Shown here: positions 1 through 13,700 of the stretch, piece by piece
Numbering within the stretch: the first letter of the stretch is position 1
How the letters are laid out: each line of letters opens with the position of its first letter
Origin: Chlorops oryzae
Lineage: Eukaryota; Arthropoda; Insecta; Diptera; Chloropidae
DNA: 64,000 nt
Assembly: GCA_020466095.1 (NCBI GenBank)
Contig: CM035807.1
Location: forward strand, 111,790,786 to 111,854,785
Direction: 5' to 3'
Program-made: the position numbers and the translations under genes
The notes under the pieces: generated by a model
Told to the model about the DNA's origin: nothing
Seen by the model: the letters and a program-made list of their open reading frames with translations, nothing else
The model's database searches: none

Positions 1-1295
1 TAATTGGATAAGTTTCCCACCTTTTTTATATATTTTTTTTTTTTTTGAAGTAAAAAAGGATTCAAGCCATTCATTTTTACAAACGTCCAACTGCTAAAAT
101 TCACATCGTGAATATTTTATATCAACCGAGTGTGACAAATTAAGATGATATTTGTGTCCAGTTGAAGGCGATTGTTGAGAGATCTTAAAAGAAAAAAAAA
201 AAAAAACAAAAACCAGAAATAATCAACTAAAGGACAATCCTTTTGATTCCTCAAGAATATTGTGTGTAAAACCGCAGGATGAAGAGGCTAAGAAATAAGG
301 TAAAATGAAATCAAATAGAAATTGAATGACAATGCCTCAAGTGTAAGTTGACGGACTTCGTGTAGATAAAGACAGAGCGAGAGAAAGCCTTTCCAATGTC
401 CTTGTCACCACTGGTGCTAAGAGGATAGAGAAATCCTTTTCATGCATAGCATAAAGATACAATATAGGAAAATGATACGAAATGAAATAAATAAAAAATA
501 AAAAAAAAAATGAGAAGGAGAAAACAACTAAAAGGACACTGAAGAAGGACGCTGGGTAAAAATACTTAAGACGATTGTGTTGCCGATGAAGATGACGAAT
601 AGCCAACGGCTAACATCAGAAATTTCTTTGCTTTTACTTCGGAGAACAGCTCCGTCTTAAGCTTTGTGGCCAACAAAGCTTGCCAGTGTTATGGTTTCCC
701 TCATTTTTATTATTTTTATTTTTATTTTTATATATTTATATTCATTTTTTTCTTCTTCGTCTTTTTATTCCGTTTTGTTTTTTATCTTCTCAAAGGATTA
801 GCATTGACGAGATCATACCGAAATACCCTATTCAATGCTTTCGAATAATTCAAATTTCCGAATGGATGATGTTTGATGGCGATATGTTCCTCCTCCTGCC
901 CACAAAATGTTTAAATTTTTGGCTACGGAATATTGGTCATGTCCCGATTGCGGTCCATGTTTTTCCAAGGGCTATGGCTGAACATATTCGACACGAAGAA
1001 TCACTTTCTTTTTATTTGTCGCATTTGAATTTTATGATTTCATTGCATTGCAATGCTGTGGGCGTCATTCCAATATGATTTGCTATCAAATTGTGAAATT
1101 GCCTACGTATGATTGCCATAGAAATAAAGTACGTACCTAGGTTTATTTTTTATTTTTTTTTTTGGTTTCTTTTTTCGTTCTCGTAAGCATAAATCGCGCG
1201 AATAAAATATGAAGCGGTCGGAAACGAATCGATATGAAAGCTCTTTTATAGCCGACACACTCAGAGTCGCGGGGTATATTGCGTTTGTGTGGTTG
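1..1295. other. AT-rich non-coding DNA, nothing recognised
   Basis: Homopolymer-rich DNA with T and A runs. The short open frames here are low-complexity (Phe/Tyr/Ile-rich) and show no domain. I see no gene, RNA or repeat boundary in it. Confidence 0.5.
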
Positions 1296-1990
1296 TATGT
1301 AACACCCAGAACCAGTCGAGATAGACCATACAAAATATATATATATATATACAGGGTGTTCCGTAGTTGAGTGCTTTTCTCTATAGGGTTGATAGAGAAG
1401 GTCATTGTGAGCAAAAAATGAACTTATTAGTTTAGCTGTATCAAATCTAATAAGTTCGACTTCATTGATATTTAATTTTCTCATCTTATTTTCAAAAAAT
1501 TTATTAGACATATGTGGTACCAAATTGAAGGAAATCGATTCAGAATTTTGAATAAAATAAAAAATTTGGGTGTTAATGCGACCTTTTTTATACCAAAATA
1601 GCTCTCAAAGTTAATAAATGTTTTAAAAATTTTAAAATTTTAACTTTGAAGGCTCAAATATCCTTGAAGCTGCAATAAAGTGTAAGATTATTTCATACGC
1701 CTAGAAAGGTCTGACAATTCTCTGTCGAATTGCATAAAATTTTTTATTTTGCATTTAAACGTTTGGGCGTGAAAATATTTTTTCTGAAACAACTGCAAAT
1801 TTCTTTCGTTCTATCAACCCTATAGAGGAAAGCAATCAGCTACGTAACACCCTGTATATCAGAATCACTAGGAACTCTATCCGTCCATCTGTCTGTATAC
1901 AGTTTTCTTATCGAAGGAGCTGAGATAACTGGACGAAATTAAATAATATAAAATAAAATTATACGGTAGGTACACTCAGTACTAGGGTCA
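1296..1990 (+). mobile_element. mini-me/DINE-like element, interrupted
   Basis: The left part (about 1296-1351) reads as a TGTAACACCCAGAAC core followed by a (TA)n tract; the right part (1855 onward) has the GTCC/GTCT run 'CCGTCCATCTGTCTGTAT'. This order, a conserved core, then TA repeats, then GTCY repeats, is that described for dipteran mini-me elements, now grouped with DINE-1/Helitron-like sequences. A 503-bp TIR element sits in the TA tract and splits it. The outer ends are approximate. The same family recurs at 22644-23562 and 46955-47885. Confidence 0.6.
1352..1854. mobile_element. 503-bp TIR element (MITE) inserted in TA repeat
   Basis: The left end starts CAGGGTGTTCCGTAGTTGAG and the right end, read on the minus strand, starts CAGGGTGTTACGTAGCTGAT. 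Similarity continues inward for about 45 bases through a shared CTCTATAGGGTTGATAGA block. Both ends abut TATATA, consistent with a TA or TATA target duplication as made by Tc1/mariner-type elements, but the TA-rich target makes its exact length undecidable. There is no coding capacity, so it is non-autonomous. Confidence 0.75.
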
Positions 1991-3846
1991 GTCGAAAGAA
2001 TCTCAAAAACTGCCAGATAATCAGAGTTTTTCGAGATATTTCAATGAATTTTATAGATTGAACGTATTTTTCAGCCTCTCATTAGATTTAAAAACCTTTT
2101 GTAAAATTGGGCGTGGCAAAGGGGCGGTTTTAATAAAGAAATTTACCAAATTTCGGCACAGGTTTTGTGAACCTTTCTGCTTGTTTTAGAAATATTTTTT
2201 GCCATTTTTTTTTTTTTTGTTCTTTCAGAATCTGCCAACGTAAACGCTGGATGCAGATTCTCTGGAACGAAGAGGCTAAAAGAGGATCGAGACAAATCAA
2301 TCAAAATATGGACCTTACCTCTCAAACTCTGAGGAATTGCGCCGAATCTAATGGTTATCGAACAAAATTATCGGTATAACTTAAAGTTAAGTTTTAAAAT
2401 AAAAATACTTAATACAATTCATGTAAATTCTTGTCACTATGTTAAATAACTGCGTTGTATGAATTTATGATTGTGATTGTCGAACTTATAATAAGAGAAA
2501 ATTCGATTTGTTTGTTGCCAATAAATTAGAAAAAATTAAATTGACATCTTTTAATATGAAACATTGAAGGGAAAGTCTTTTCGCGAACTTCGCCGGTAAG
2601 TATGCTACATTTTGAGCCTTCACATCAATTTGCATTAAGGCAAATTCATTAAGTCACACCAGTCACAATTACAATTTTTTAGGTTTTCCAATTTCTGCTC
2701 AAAGTAGCTGTGACGGATGTGACCTTGAGGACCTTTTTGCTTGGAATTGCCCAAAAAAAAAATTTTCAAAAATTCTTTGGGTGTGGAAAATAAAAAATGT
2801 GTTTCAAATGAGGGGAAAATATAGAGTTTTCCAGGAATTTTCTCCATTGGATTTTTTCTTAGGGTGTAAGGAACCGTTTGGTAAAGCAAAATTGCTTGTA
2901 TGGCCGTGTTGGGTATTGTATTGTCAGGCTCGCGTGACTATAACACCCTTACATGCTTTTGAATGGGCATGGGTCGAAAGTGCGAAATGATGTGGAAGGT
3001 AAATTCTCTTTAAATCCTTTGCATCAGGCTCACGAATCGATGGAAATAAGACCATAAGTTTTTATTCATAAGCACTTAACGGATTATTTTATTTTTAACA
3101 TTAAATTATGATAATCTGAACGACATTTTTTTTTTATTTTTTTATACAACTTTTTATGTCAATATTTCCTACGGAGACCTATTTTGAACAAAGCAAATAA
3201 TTTACAAGTGATGCTTTTTAGCTTAAATATAAAAAAATGTTTTTCTTCATAATATATAGACAAGCCGCAACATTTGATTGACTAGATTTTGATAATTTTA
3301 AAGAATATATAAAGGAAGAAACCTCCCAGCTGATTACACTAGCTTTCGGCATTTTTTCCCAATTAAATCAAAATGGACTTTTCTAATGGCGTTCGGCCTT
3401 CCAAACAAAAAACACGGAGGGTTTTTTTATATTGATTTTTTAGCAAATAATTTTTTAGAGGGGGTATTGCAACTTTTTTGAGGAGAACTCGACCATTTAT
3501 CATCCGATTTGAACACATTATCCCTCAATTTTCATGTACTCCTATATAAATTTTTCTGTCAAAGTTTTAAGATCGGCTAAGAAAATAATATTCTGGAGAC
3601 CTTTAAAACTAATAAAACAACACAGTTTTAGACAAAGCTCCTAAGACTTTTCCTTTCATCGACATCCAAAAAACACATCGCAAACAAACTAATTTTTTGT
3701 TCTATTTTTGGCTTAAAGTTAGTTCCTTACCCATCAAAATGAGATATTATTTTTTAAAATCTATCTATAAATGACAAAGTTATAATTTTATAAGACGCGG
3801 AGTAAAGGCAATGTAGTAGGTAAGCAGTGAGAACTACACACTTAAG
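1991..3846. other. AT-rich non-coding DNA
   Basis: No gene was recognised. Short open frames at 2143-2379 and 2635-2990 occur on both strands and show no family resemblance. A/T runs are frequent. Confidence 0.45.
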
Positions 3847-3848
3847 CT

Positions 3849-4597
3849 TTAAGGGGAACTTCTGGTCTAGAATTTCTAAGAATATGCTGGCAAAGTTTCG
3901 TGAAGATATTGACAATATTTTCTTTGCTACAGCCGTTTTAGTAGGTGGAGACAGCAGGCAGCACGCTTGAACGCGTTTATCTCAAAACTTATTTTTTTGA
4001 AATGGCGTACATGAAAATAAAAAAAAAAATTCGAACCGATTCGTCTGAAATTTTTATATGTTATTCACAGCATCAATGGCTATCGCGTGAGCTAGAATCA
4101 AAATCAATTCATTCTGATTAATAATATGTATTTTTTTTTGTTTAAATAACCCGAACTTAAGAATTCGTGAACGCCACGGAGGTATTTTTTTAAAATAGCG
4201 TCCATTTCGGCGCCATTTTTCAAATACAAAAAAAAAAAACCCAAAAAAAATACAAAACCACTTTTTTTGGGAATGTCAATAAGTAAGATAATAATTAGAG
4301 CGTGTATTTTTAAGCATTTATAAAATTGAAGCGTACTTTATGGGGCAAAAAATTTGTTCAATTTACATAAAGTTAAGATTCAAATCGATTTTTAGCCTAT
4401 TTAAGACTTTTTCAAAGCTAGGAAATCTCCTTGAAGTTCAAATTCGCTACTTATTTCCAAAATGGTGATAAGAAAAAAAATATCCCCCCCACAAAGTATG
4501 CTTCAAATTTATAAATGCCTAAAAATACACGCTCTAATCATAATCCTGCAAACTTAGAAACTTAATTTTCGTGCTCTACACCAGAAGGTCCCCTTAA
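3849..4597. mobile_element. TTAA-flanked TIR element carrying a nested MITE
   Basis: TTAA occurs at 3849-3852 and 4594-4597. Just inside, the left end reads GGGGAACTTCTGGTCTAGA and the right end (minus strand) GGGGACCTTCTGGTGTAGA, 17 of 19 identical. A TTAA target duplication is the hallmark of piggyBac-type insertion. The ends do not start with the CCC usual for piggyBac, so the superfamily is only suggested. No transposase frame is present. A hAT-like MITE (about 4297-4536) is nested inside. Confidence 0.65.
4297..4536. mobile_element. hAT-like MITE nested in the TTAA element
   Basis: The ends read TAGAGCGTGTATTTTTA on both strands, followed by a longer similar arm (GCATTTATAAA, TTGAAGC, TACTTT, TGGGG). 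Flanks ATAATAAT (left) and ATCATAAT (right) match at 7 of 8 bases, as expected for an aged 8-bp hAT target duplication. The inner arm resembles the AGGGCTCGG MITE family at 27904, 35459, 48210 and 50866, so this may be a diverged subfamily. Confidence 0.6.
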
Positions 4598-4626
4598 AGT
4601 ATGCAATGTATTTTTCAAAAATTAAT

Positions 4627-4743
4627 ACAGGGTGCCCACGGAATTTTCTGCATTATTTTAATTTGCGATAGCTTATGTCAATAGCCGTAGTTTTTGTTTT
4701 TGGACCACTAGTCTGAAAGTTACCGTTATTGAGCTATAGCACT
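4627..4743 (+). other. Transposon-like edge to the left of the satellite
   Basis: The stretch begins CAGGGTGCCCACGG and runs straight into the first satellite monomer. CAGGGTG-type starts are common for insect DNA transposon ends, and 34605 carries a similar AGGGTGCCCAC. I find no matching inverted end at the right edge of the satellite, so this is only a hint that the array grew from a repeat inside a transposon. Confidence 0.35.
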
Positions 4744-7700
4744 TTAAAATTGGCAAAAAAAAAATTTTTGGAATTTTTTTAACAAGGGTATTATACGTCC
4801 AAATTTTTCGATAAAAAAACCCAATTCCCCGAAATGTCTTAAAACGCATCAATTTTGCAAATTTTTATTAATTCTAAGGCAAATAGATGCTATTGCATTT
4901 AAAATTGGCAAAAAAAAAATTTTTGGAATTTTTTTAACAAGGGTATTATACGTCCAAATTTTTCGATAAAAAAACCCAATTCCCCAAAATGTCTTAAAAC
5001 GCATCAATTTTGCAAATTTTTATTAATTCTAAGGCAAATAGATGCTATTGCATTTAAAATTGGCAAAAAAAAAATTTTTTTGGAATTTTTTTAACAAGGG
5101 TATTATACGTCCAAATTTTTCGATAAAAAAAACCCAATTCCCCCAAATGTCTTAAAACGCATCAATTTTGCAAATTTTTATTAATTCTAAGGCAAATAGA
5201 TGCTATTGCATTTAAAATTGGCAAAAAAAAAATTTTTGGAATTTTTTTAACATGGGTATTATACGTCCAAATTTTTCGACAAAAAAACCCAATTCCCCAA
5301 AATGTCTTAAAACGCATCAATTTTGCAAATTTTTATTAATTCTAAGGCAAATAGATGCTATTGCATTTAAAATTGGCAAAAAAAAATTTTTTTGGAATTT
5401 TTTTAACAAGGGTATTATACGTCCAAATTTTTCGATAAAAAAACCCAATTCCCCAAAATGTCTTAAAACGCATCAATTTTGCAAATTTTTATTAATTCTA
5501 AGGCAAATAGATGCTATTGCATTTAAAATTGGCAAAAAAAAATTTTTTTGGAATTTTTTTAACAAGGGTATTATACGTCCAAATTTTTCGATAAAAAAAC
5601 CCAATTCCCCAAAATGTCTTAAAACGCATCAATTTTGCAAATTTTTATTAATTCTAAGGCAAATAGATGCTATTGCATTTAAAATTGGCAAAAAAAAAAT
5701 TTTTTTGGAATTTTTTTAACAAGGGTATTATACGTCCAAATTTTTCGATAAAAAACCCAATTCCCCAAAATGTCTTAAAACGCATCAATTTTGCAAATTT
5801 TTATTAATTCTAAGGCAAATAGATGCTATTGCATTTAAAATTGGCAAAAAAAAAATTTTTGGAATTTTTTTAACAAGGGTATTATACGTCCAAATTTTTC
5901 GACAAAAAAACCCAATTCCCCAAAATGTCTTAAAACGCATCAATTTTGCAAATTTTTATTAATTCTAAGGCAAATAGATGCTATTGCATTTAAAATTGGC
6001 AAAAAAAAATTTTTTTGGAATTTTTTTAACAAGGGTATTATACGTCCAAATTTTTCGATAAAAAAACCCAATTCCCCAAAATGTCTTAAAACGCATCAAT
6101 TTTGCAAATTTTTATTAATTCTAAGGCAAATAGATGCTATTGCATTTAAAATTGGCAAAAAAAAATTTTTTTGGAATTTTTTTAACAAGGGTATTATACG
6201 TCCAAATTTTTCGATAAAAAAACCCAATTCCCCAAAATGTCTTAAAACGCATCAATTTTGCAAATTTTTATTAATTCTAAGGCAAATAGATGCTATTGCA
6301 TTTAAAATTGGCAAAAAAAAAATTTTTGGAATTTTTTTAACAAGGGTATTATACGTCCAAATTTTTCGACAAAAAAACCCAATTCCCCAAAATGTCTTAA
6401 AACGCATCAATTTTGCAAATTTTTATTAATTCTAAGGCAAATAGATGCTATTGCATTTAAAATTGGCAAAAAAAAATTTTTTTGGAATTTTTTTAACAAG
6501 GGTATTATACGTCCAAATTTTTCGATAAAAAACCCAATTCCCCAAAATGTCTTAAAACGCATCAATTTTGCAAATTTTTAATAATTCTAAGGCAAATAGA
6601 TGCTATTGCATTTAAAATTGGCAAAAAAAAATTTTTTTGGAATTTTTTTAAGAAGGGTATTATACGTCCAAATTTTTCGATAAAAAAACCCAATTCCCCA
6701 AAATGTCTTAAAACGCATCAATTTTGCAAATTTTTATTAATTCTAAGGCAAAAAGATGCTATTGCATTTAAAATTGGCAAAAAAAAAAATTTTTGGAATT
6801 TTTTTAACAAGGGTATTATACGTCCAAATTTTTCGATAAAAAAACCCAATTCCCCAAAATGTCTTAAAACGCATCAATTTTGCAAATTTTTATTAATTCT
6901 AAGGCAAATAGATGCTATTGCATTTAAAATTGGCAAAAAAAAAATTTTTTGGAATTTTTTTAACAAGGGTATTATACGTCCAAATTTTTCGATAAAAAAA
7001 CCCAATTCCCCAAAATGTCTTAAAACGCATCAATTTTGCAAATTTTTATTAATTCTAAGGCAAATAGATGCTATTGCATTTAAAATTGGCAAAAAAAAAA
7101 TTTTTTGGAATTTTTTTAACAAGGGTATTATACGTCCAAATTTTTCGACAAAAAAACCCAATTCCCCAAAATGTCTTAAAACGCATCAATTTTGCAAATT
7201 TTTTATTAATTCTAAGGCAAATAGATGCTATTGCATTTAAAATTGGCAAAAAAAAAATTTTTTGGAATTTTTTTAACAAGGGTATTATACGTCCAAATTT
7301 TTCGACAAAAAAACCCAATTCCCCAAAATGTCTTAAAACGCATCAATTTTGCAAATTTTTATTAATTCTAAGGCAAATAGATGCTATTGCATTTAAAATT
7401 GGCAAAAAAAAAATTTTTGGAATTTTTTTAACAAGGGTATTATACGTCCAAATTTTTCGACAAAAAAACCCAATTCCCCAAAATGTCTTAAAACGCATCA
7501 ATTTTGCAAATTTTTATTAATTCTAAGGCAAATAGATGCTATTGCATTTAAAATTGGCAAAAAAAAAATTTTTTGGAATTTTTTTAACAAGGGTATTATA
7601 CGTCCAAATTTTTCGATAAAAAAACCCAATTCCCCAAAATGTCTTAAAACGCATCAATTTTGCAAATTTTTATTAATTCTAAGGCAAATAGATGCTATTG

Positions 7701-10700
7701 CATTTAAAATTGGCAAAAAAAAAATTTTTTGGAATTTTTTTAACAAGGGTATTATACGTCCAAATTTTTCGATAAAAAAACCCAATTCCCCAAAATGTCT
7801 TAAAACGCATCAATTTTGCAAATTTTTATTAATTCTAAGGCAAATAGATGCTATTGCATTTAAAATTGGCAAAAAAAAAATTTTTGGAATTTTTTTAACA
7901 AGGGTATTATACGTCCAAATTTTTCGATAAAAAAACCCAATTCCCCAAAATGTCTTAAAACGCATCAATTTTGCAAATTTTTATTAATTCTAAGGCAAAT
8001 AGATGCTATTGCATTTAAAATTGGCAAAAAAAAAATTTTTGGAATTTTTTTAACAAGGGTATTAACGTCCAAATTTTTCGATAAAAAAACCCAATACCCC
8101 AAAATGTCTTAAAACGCATCAATTTTGCAAATTTTTATTAATTCTAAGGCAAATAGATGCTATTGCATTTAAAATTGGCAAAAAAAAAAATTTTTGGAAT
8201 TTTTTTAACAAGGGTATTATACGTCCAAATTTTTCGATAAAAAAACCCAATTCCCCAAAATGTCTTAAAACGCATCAATTTTGCAAATTTTTATTAATTC
8301 TAAGGCAAATAGATGCTATTGCATTTAAAATTGGCAAAAAAAAAATTTTTGGAATTTTTTTTAACAAGGGTATTATACGTCCAAATTTTTCGATAAAAAA
8401 ACCCAATTCCCCAAAATGTCTTTAAAACGCATCAATTTTGCAAATTTTTATTAATTCTAAGGCAAATAGATGCTATTGCATTTAAAATTGGCAAAAAAAA
8501 AATTTTTGGAATTTTTTTAACAAGGGTATTATACGTCCAAATTTTTCGATCAAAAAAACCCAATTCCCCAAAATGTCTTAAAACGCATCAATTTTGCAAA
8601 TTTTTATTAATTCTAAGGCAAATAGATGCTATTGCATTTAAAATTGGCAAAAAAAAAATTTTTTGGAATTTTTTTAACAAGGGTTATTATACGTCCAAAT
8701 TTTTCGATAAAAAAACCCAAATCCCCAAAAATCTTAAAACGCATCAATTTTTGCAAATTTTTATTAATTCTAAGGCAAATAGATGCTATTGCATTTAAAA
8801 TTGGCAAAAAAAAAAATTTTTGGAATTTTTTTAACAAGGGTATTTATACGTCCAAATTTTTCGATAAAAAAACCCAATTCCCCAAAATGTCTTAAAACGC
8901 ATCAATTTTGGCAAATTTTTATTATTCTAAGGCAAATAGATGCTATTGCATTTAAAATTGGCAAAAAAAAATTTTTTTGGAATTTTTTTAACAAGGGTAT
9001 TATACGTCCAAATTTTTCGATAAAAAACCCCAATTCCCCAAAATGTCTTAAAACGCATCAATTTTTGCAAATTTTTATTAATTCTAAGGCAAATAGATGC
9101 TATTGCATTTAAAATGGCAAAAAAAAAATTTTTGAATTTTTTTTAACAAGGGTATTATACGTCCAAATTTTTCGACAAAAAAACCCAATTTCCCCAAAAT
9201 GTCTTAAAACGCATCAATTTTGCAAATTTTTATTAATTCTAGAGGCAAATAGATGCTATTGCATTTAAAATTGGCAAAAAAAAAATTTTTTGGAATTTTT
9301 TTAACAAGGGTATTATACGTCCAAATTTTTCGATAAAAAAAACCCAATACCCCAAAATGTCTTAAAACGCATCAATTTTGCAAATTTTTATTAATTCTAA
9401 GGCAAATAGATGCTATTGCATTTAAAATTGCAAAAAAAAATTTTTTGGAATTTTTTTAAACAGGGTATTATACGTCCAAATTTTTCGAAAAAAAAAACCC
9501 AATTCCCCAAAATGTCTTAAAACGCATCAATTTTGCAAATTTTATTATTTCTAAGGCAAATAGATGCTATTGCATTTAAAATTGGCAAAAAAAAAATTTT
9601 TTGGAATTTTTTAAAGAAGGGTATTATACGTCCAAATTTTTCGATAAAAAAACCCAATTCCCCAAAATGTCTTAAAACGCATCAATTTTGCAAATTTTTA
9701 TTAATTCTAAGGCAAATAGATGCTATTGCATTTAAAATTGGCAAAAAAAATTTTTGGAATTTTTTTAAAACGTCCAAATTTTTCGATAAAAAAACCCAAT
9801 TCCCCAAAATGTCTTAAAACGCATCAATTTTGCAAATTTTTATTAATTCTAAGGCAAATAGATGCTATTGCATTTAAAATTGGCAAAAAAAAAATTTTTG
9901 GAATTTTTTTAACAAGGTTATTTATACGTCCAAATTTTCGATAAAAAACCCAATTCCCAAAATGTCTTAAAACGCATCAATTTTGCAAATTTTTATTAAT
10001 TCTAAGGCAAATAGATGCTATGCATTTGCATTTAAAATTGGCAAAAAAAAATTTTTTGGAATTTTTTAACAAGGGTATTATACGTCCAAATTTTTCGATA
10101 AAAAAACCCAATTCCCCAAAATGTCTTAAAACGCATCAATTTTGCAAATTTTTATTAATTCTAAGGCAAATAGATGCTATTGCATTTAAAATTGGCAAAA
10201 AAAAAATTTTTGGAATTTTTTAACAAGGGTATTATACGTCCAAATTTTTCGATAAAAAAACCCAATTCCCCAAAATGTCTTAAAACGCATCAATTTTGCA
10301 AATTTTTATTAATTCTAAGGCAAATAGATGCTATTGCATTTAAAATTGGCAAAAAAAAATTTTTTGGAATTTTTTTAACAAGGGTATTATACGTCCAAAT
10401 TTTTCGATAAAAAAACCCAATTCCCCAAAATGTCTTAAAACGCATCAATTTTGCAAATTTTTATTAATTCTAAGGCAAATAGATGCTATTGCATTTAAAA
10501 TTGGCAAAAAAAAATTTTTTGGAATTTTTTAACAAGGGTATTATACGTCCAAATTTTTCGATAAAAAAACCCAATTCCCCAAAATGTCTTAAAACGCATC
10601 AATTTTGCAAATTTTTATTAATTCTAAGGCAAATAGATGCTATTGCATTTAAAATTGGCAAAAAAAAAATTTTTGGAATTTTTTTAACAAGGGTATTATA

Positions 10701-13700
10701 CGTCCAAATTTTTCGATAAAAAAACCCAATTCCCCAAAATGTCTTAAAACGCATCAATTTTGCAAATTTTTATTAATTCTAAGGCAAATAGATGCTATTG
10801 CATTTAAAATTGGCAAAAAAAAATTTTTGGAATTTTTTTAACAAGGGTATTATACGTCCAAATTTTTCGATAAAAAAACCCAATTCCCCAAAATGTCTTA
10901 AAACGCATCAATTTTGCAAATTTTTATTAATCTAAGGCAAATAGATGCTATTGCATTTAAAATTGGCAAAAAAAAAATTTTTGGAATTTTTTTAACAAGG
11001 GTATTATACGTCCAAAATTTTCGATAAAAAACCCAATTCCCCAAAATGTCTTAAAACGCATCAATTTTGCAAATTTTTATTAATTCTAAGGCAAATAGAT
11101 GCTATTGCATTTAAAAATTGGCAAAAAAAAAATTTTTGGAATTTTTTTAACAGGTATTATACGTCCAAATTTTTCGACAAAAAAACCCAAATCCCCAAAA
11201 TGTCTTAAAACGCATCAATTTTGCAAATTTTTATTAATTCTAAGGCAAATAGATGCTATTGCATTTAAAATTGGCAAAAAAAAAATTTTTGGAAATTTTT
11301 TTAACAAGGGTATTATACGTCCAAATTTTTCGACAAAAAAACCCAATTCCCCAAAATGTCTTAAAACGCATCAATTTTGCAAATTTTTATTAATTCTAAG
11401 GCAAATAGATGCTATTGCATTTAAAATTGGCAAAAAAAAATTTTTGGAATTTTTTTAACAAGGTATTATACGTCCAAATTTTTCGACAAAAAAACCAATT
11501 CCCCAAAATGTCTTAAAACGCATCAATTTTGCAAATTTTTTATTAATTCTAAGGCAAATAGATGCTATTGCATTTAAAATTGGCAAAAAAAAAATTTTTG
11601 GAATTTTTTTAACAAGGGTATTATACGTCCAAATTTTTCGATAAAAAAACCCAATTCCCCAAAATGTCTTAAAACGCATCAATTTTGCAAATTTTTTATT
11701 AATTCTAAGGCAAATAGATGCTATTGCATTTAAAATTGGCAAAAAAAAATTTTTTGGAATTTTTTTAACAAGGGTATTATACGTCCAAAATTTTCGATAA
11801 AAAAAAACCCAATTCCCCAAAATGTCTTAAAACGCATCAATTTTGCAAATTTTTATTAATTCTAAGGCAAATAGATGCTATTGCATTTAAAATTGGCAAA
11901 AAAAAAATTTTTTGGAATTTTTTTAACAAGGGTATTATACGTTCAAATTTTTCGATAAAAAACCCAATTCCCCAAATGTCTTAAAACGCATCAATTTTGC
12001 AAATTTTTATTAATTCTAAGGCAAATAGATGCTATTGCATTTAAAATTGGCAAAAAAAAAATTTTTGGAATTTTTTTAACAAGGTATTATACGTCCAAAT
12101 TTTTCGATAAAAAAACCCAATTCCCCAAAATGTCTTAAAACGCATCAATTTTGCAAATTTTTATTAATTCTAAGGCAAATAGATGCTATTGCATTTAAAA
12201 TTGGCAAAAAAAAAATTTTTTGAATTTTTTTAACAAGGGTATTATACGTCCAAATTTTTCGATAAAAAAACCCAATTCCCCCAAAATGTCTTAAAACGCA
12301 TCAATTTTGCAAATTTTTATTAATTCTAAGGCAAATAGATGCTATTGCATTTAAAATTGGCAAAAAAAAATTTTTGGAATTTTTTTAAACAAGGTATTAT
12401 ACGTCCAAATTTTTCGATAAAAAAACCCAATTCCCCAAAATGTCTTAAAACGCATCAATTTTGCAAATTTTATTAATTCTAAGGCAAATAGATGCTATTG
12501 CATTTAAAATTGGCAAAAAAAAAATTTTTGGAATTTTTTTAACAAGGTTATATACGTCCAAATTTTTCGATAAAAAAACCAATTCCCCAAAAATGTCTAA
12601 AACGCATCAATTTTGCAAATTTTTATTAATTCTAAGGCAAATAGATGCTATTGCATTTAAAATTGGCAAAAAAAAAATTTTTGGAATTTTTTTAACAAGG
12701 GTATTATACGTCCAAATTTTTCGATAAAAAAACCCAATTCCCCAAAATGTCTTAAAACGCATCAATTTTGCAAATTTTTATTAATTCTAAGGCAAATAGA
12801 TGCTATTGCATTTAAAATTGGCAAAAAAAAAATTTTTGGAATTTTTTTAACAAGGTATTATACGTCCAAATTTTTCGATAAAAAAACCCAATTCCCCAAA
12901 ATGTCTTAAAACGCATCAATTTTGCAAATTTTATTAATTCTAAGGCAAATAGATGCTATTGCATTTAAAATTGGCAAAAAAAAATTTTTTGGAATTTTTT
13001 TAACAAGGGTATTATACGTCCAAATTTTTCGATAAAAAACCCAATTCCCCAAAATGTCTTAAAACGCATCAATTTTGCAAATTTTTATTATTCTAAGGCA
13101 AATAGATGCTATTGCATTTAAAATTGGCAAAAAAAAAATTTTTGGAATTTTTTTAACAAGGGTATTCGTCCAAATTTTTCGACAAAAAACCCCAATTCCC
13201 CAAAATGTCTTAAAACGCATCAATTTTGCAAATTTTTATTAATTCTAAGGCAAATAGATGCTATTGCATTTAAAATTGGCAAAAAAAAAATTTTTGGAAT
13301 TTTTTTAACAAGGGTATTATACGTCCAAATTTTTCGATAAAAAAACCCAATTCCCCAAAATGTCTTAAAACGCATCAATTTGCAAATTTTTTATTAATTC
13401 TAAGGCAAATAGATGCTATTGCATTTAAAATTGGCAAAAAAAAAATTTTTGGAATTTTTTTAACAAGGGTATTATACGTCCAAATTTTTCGATAAAAAAA
13501 CCCAATTCCCCAAAATGTCTTAAAACGCATCAATTTTGATTCAAATTTTTATTATTAATTCTAAGGCAAATAGATGCTATTGCATTTAAAATTGGCAAAA
13601 AAAAAATTTTTGGAATTTTTTTAACAAAGGTATTACGTCCAAATTTTTCGACAAAAAAAACCCAATTCCCCAAAATGTCTTAAAACGCATCAATTTTGCA

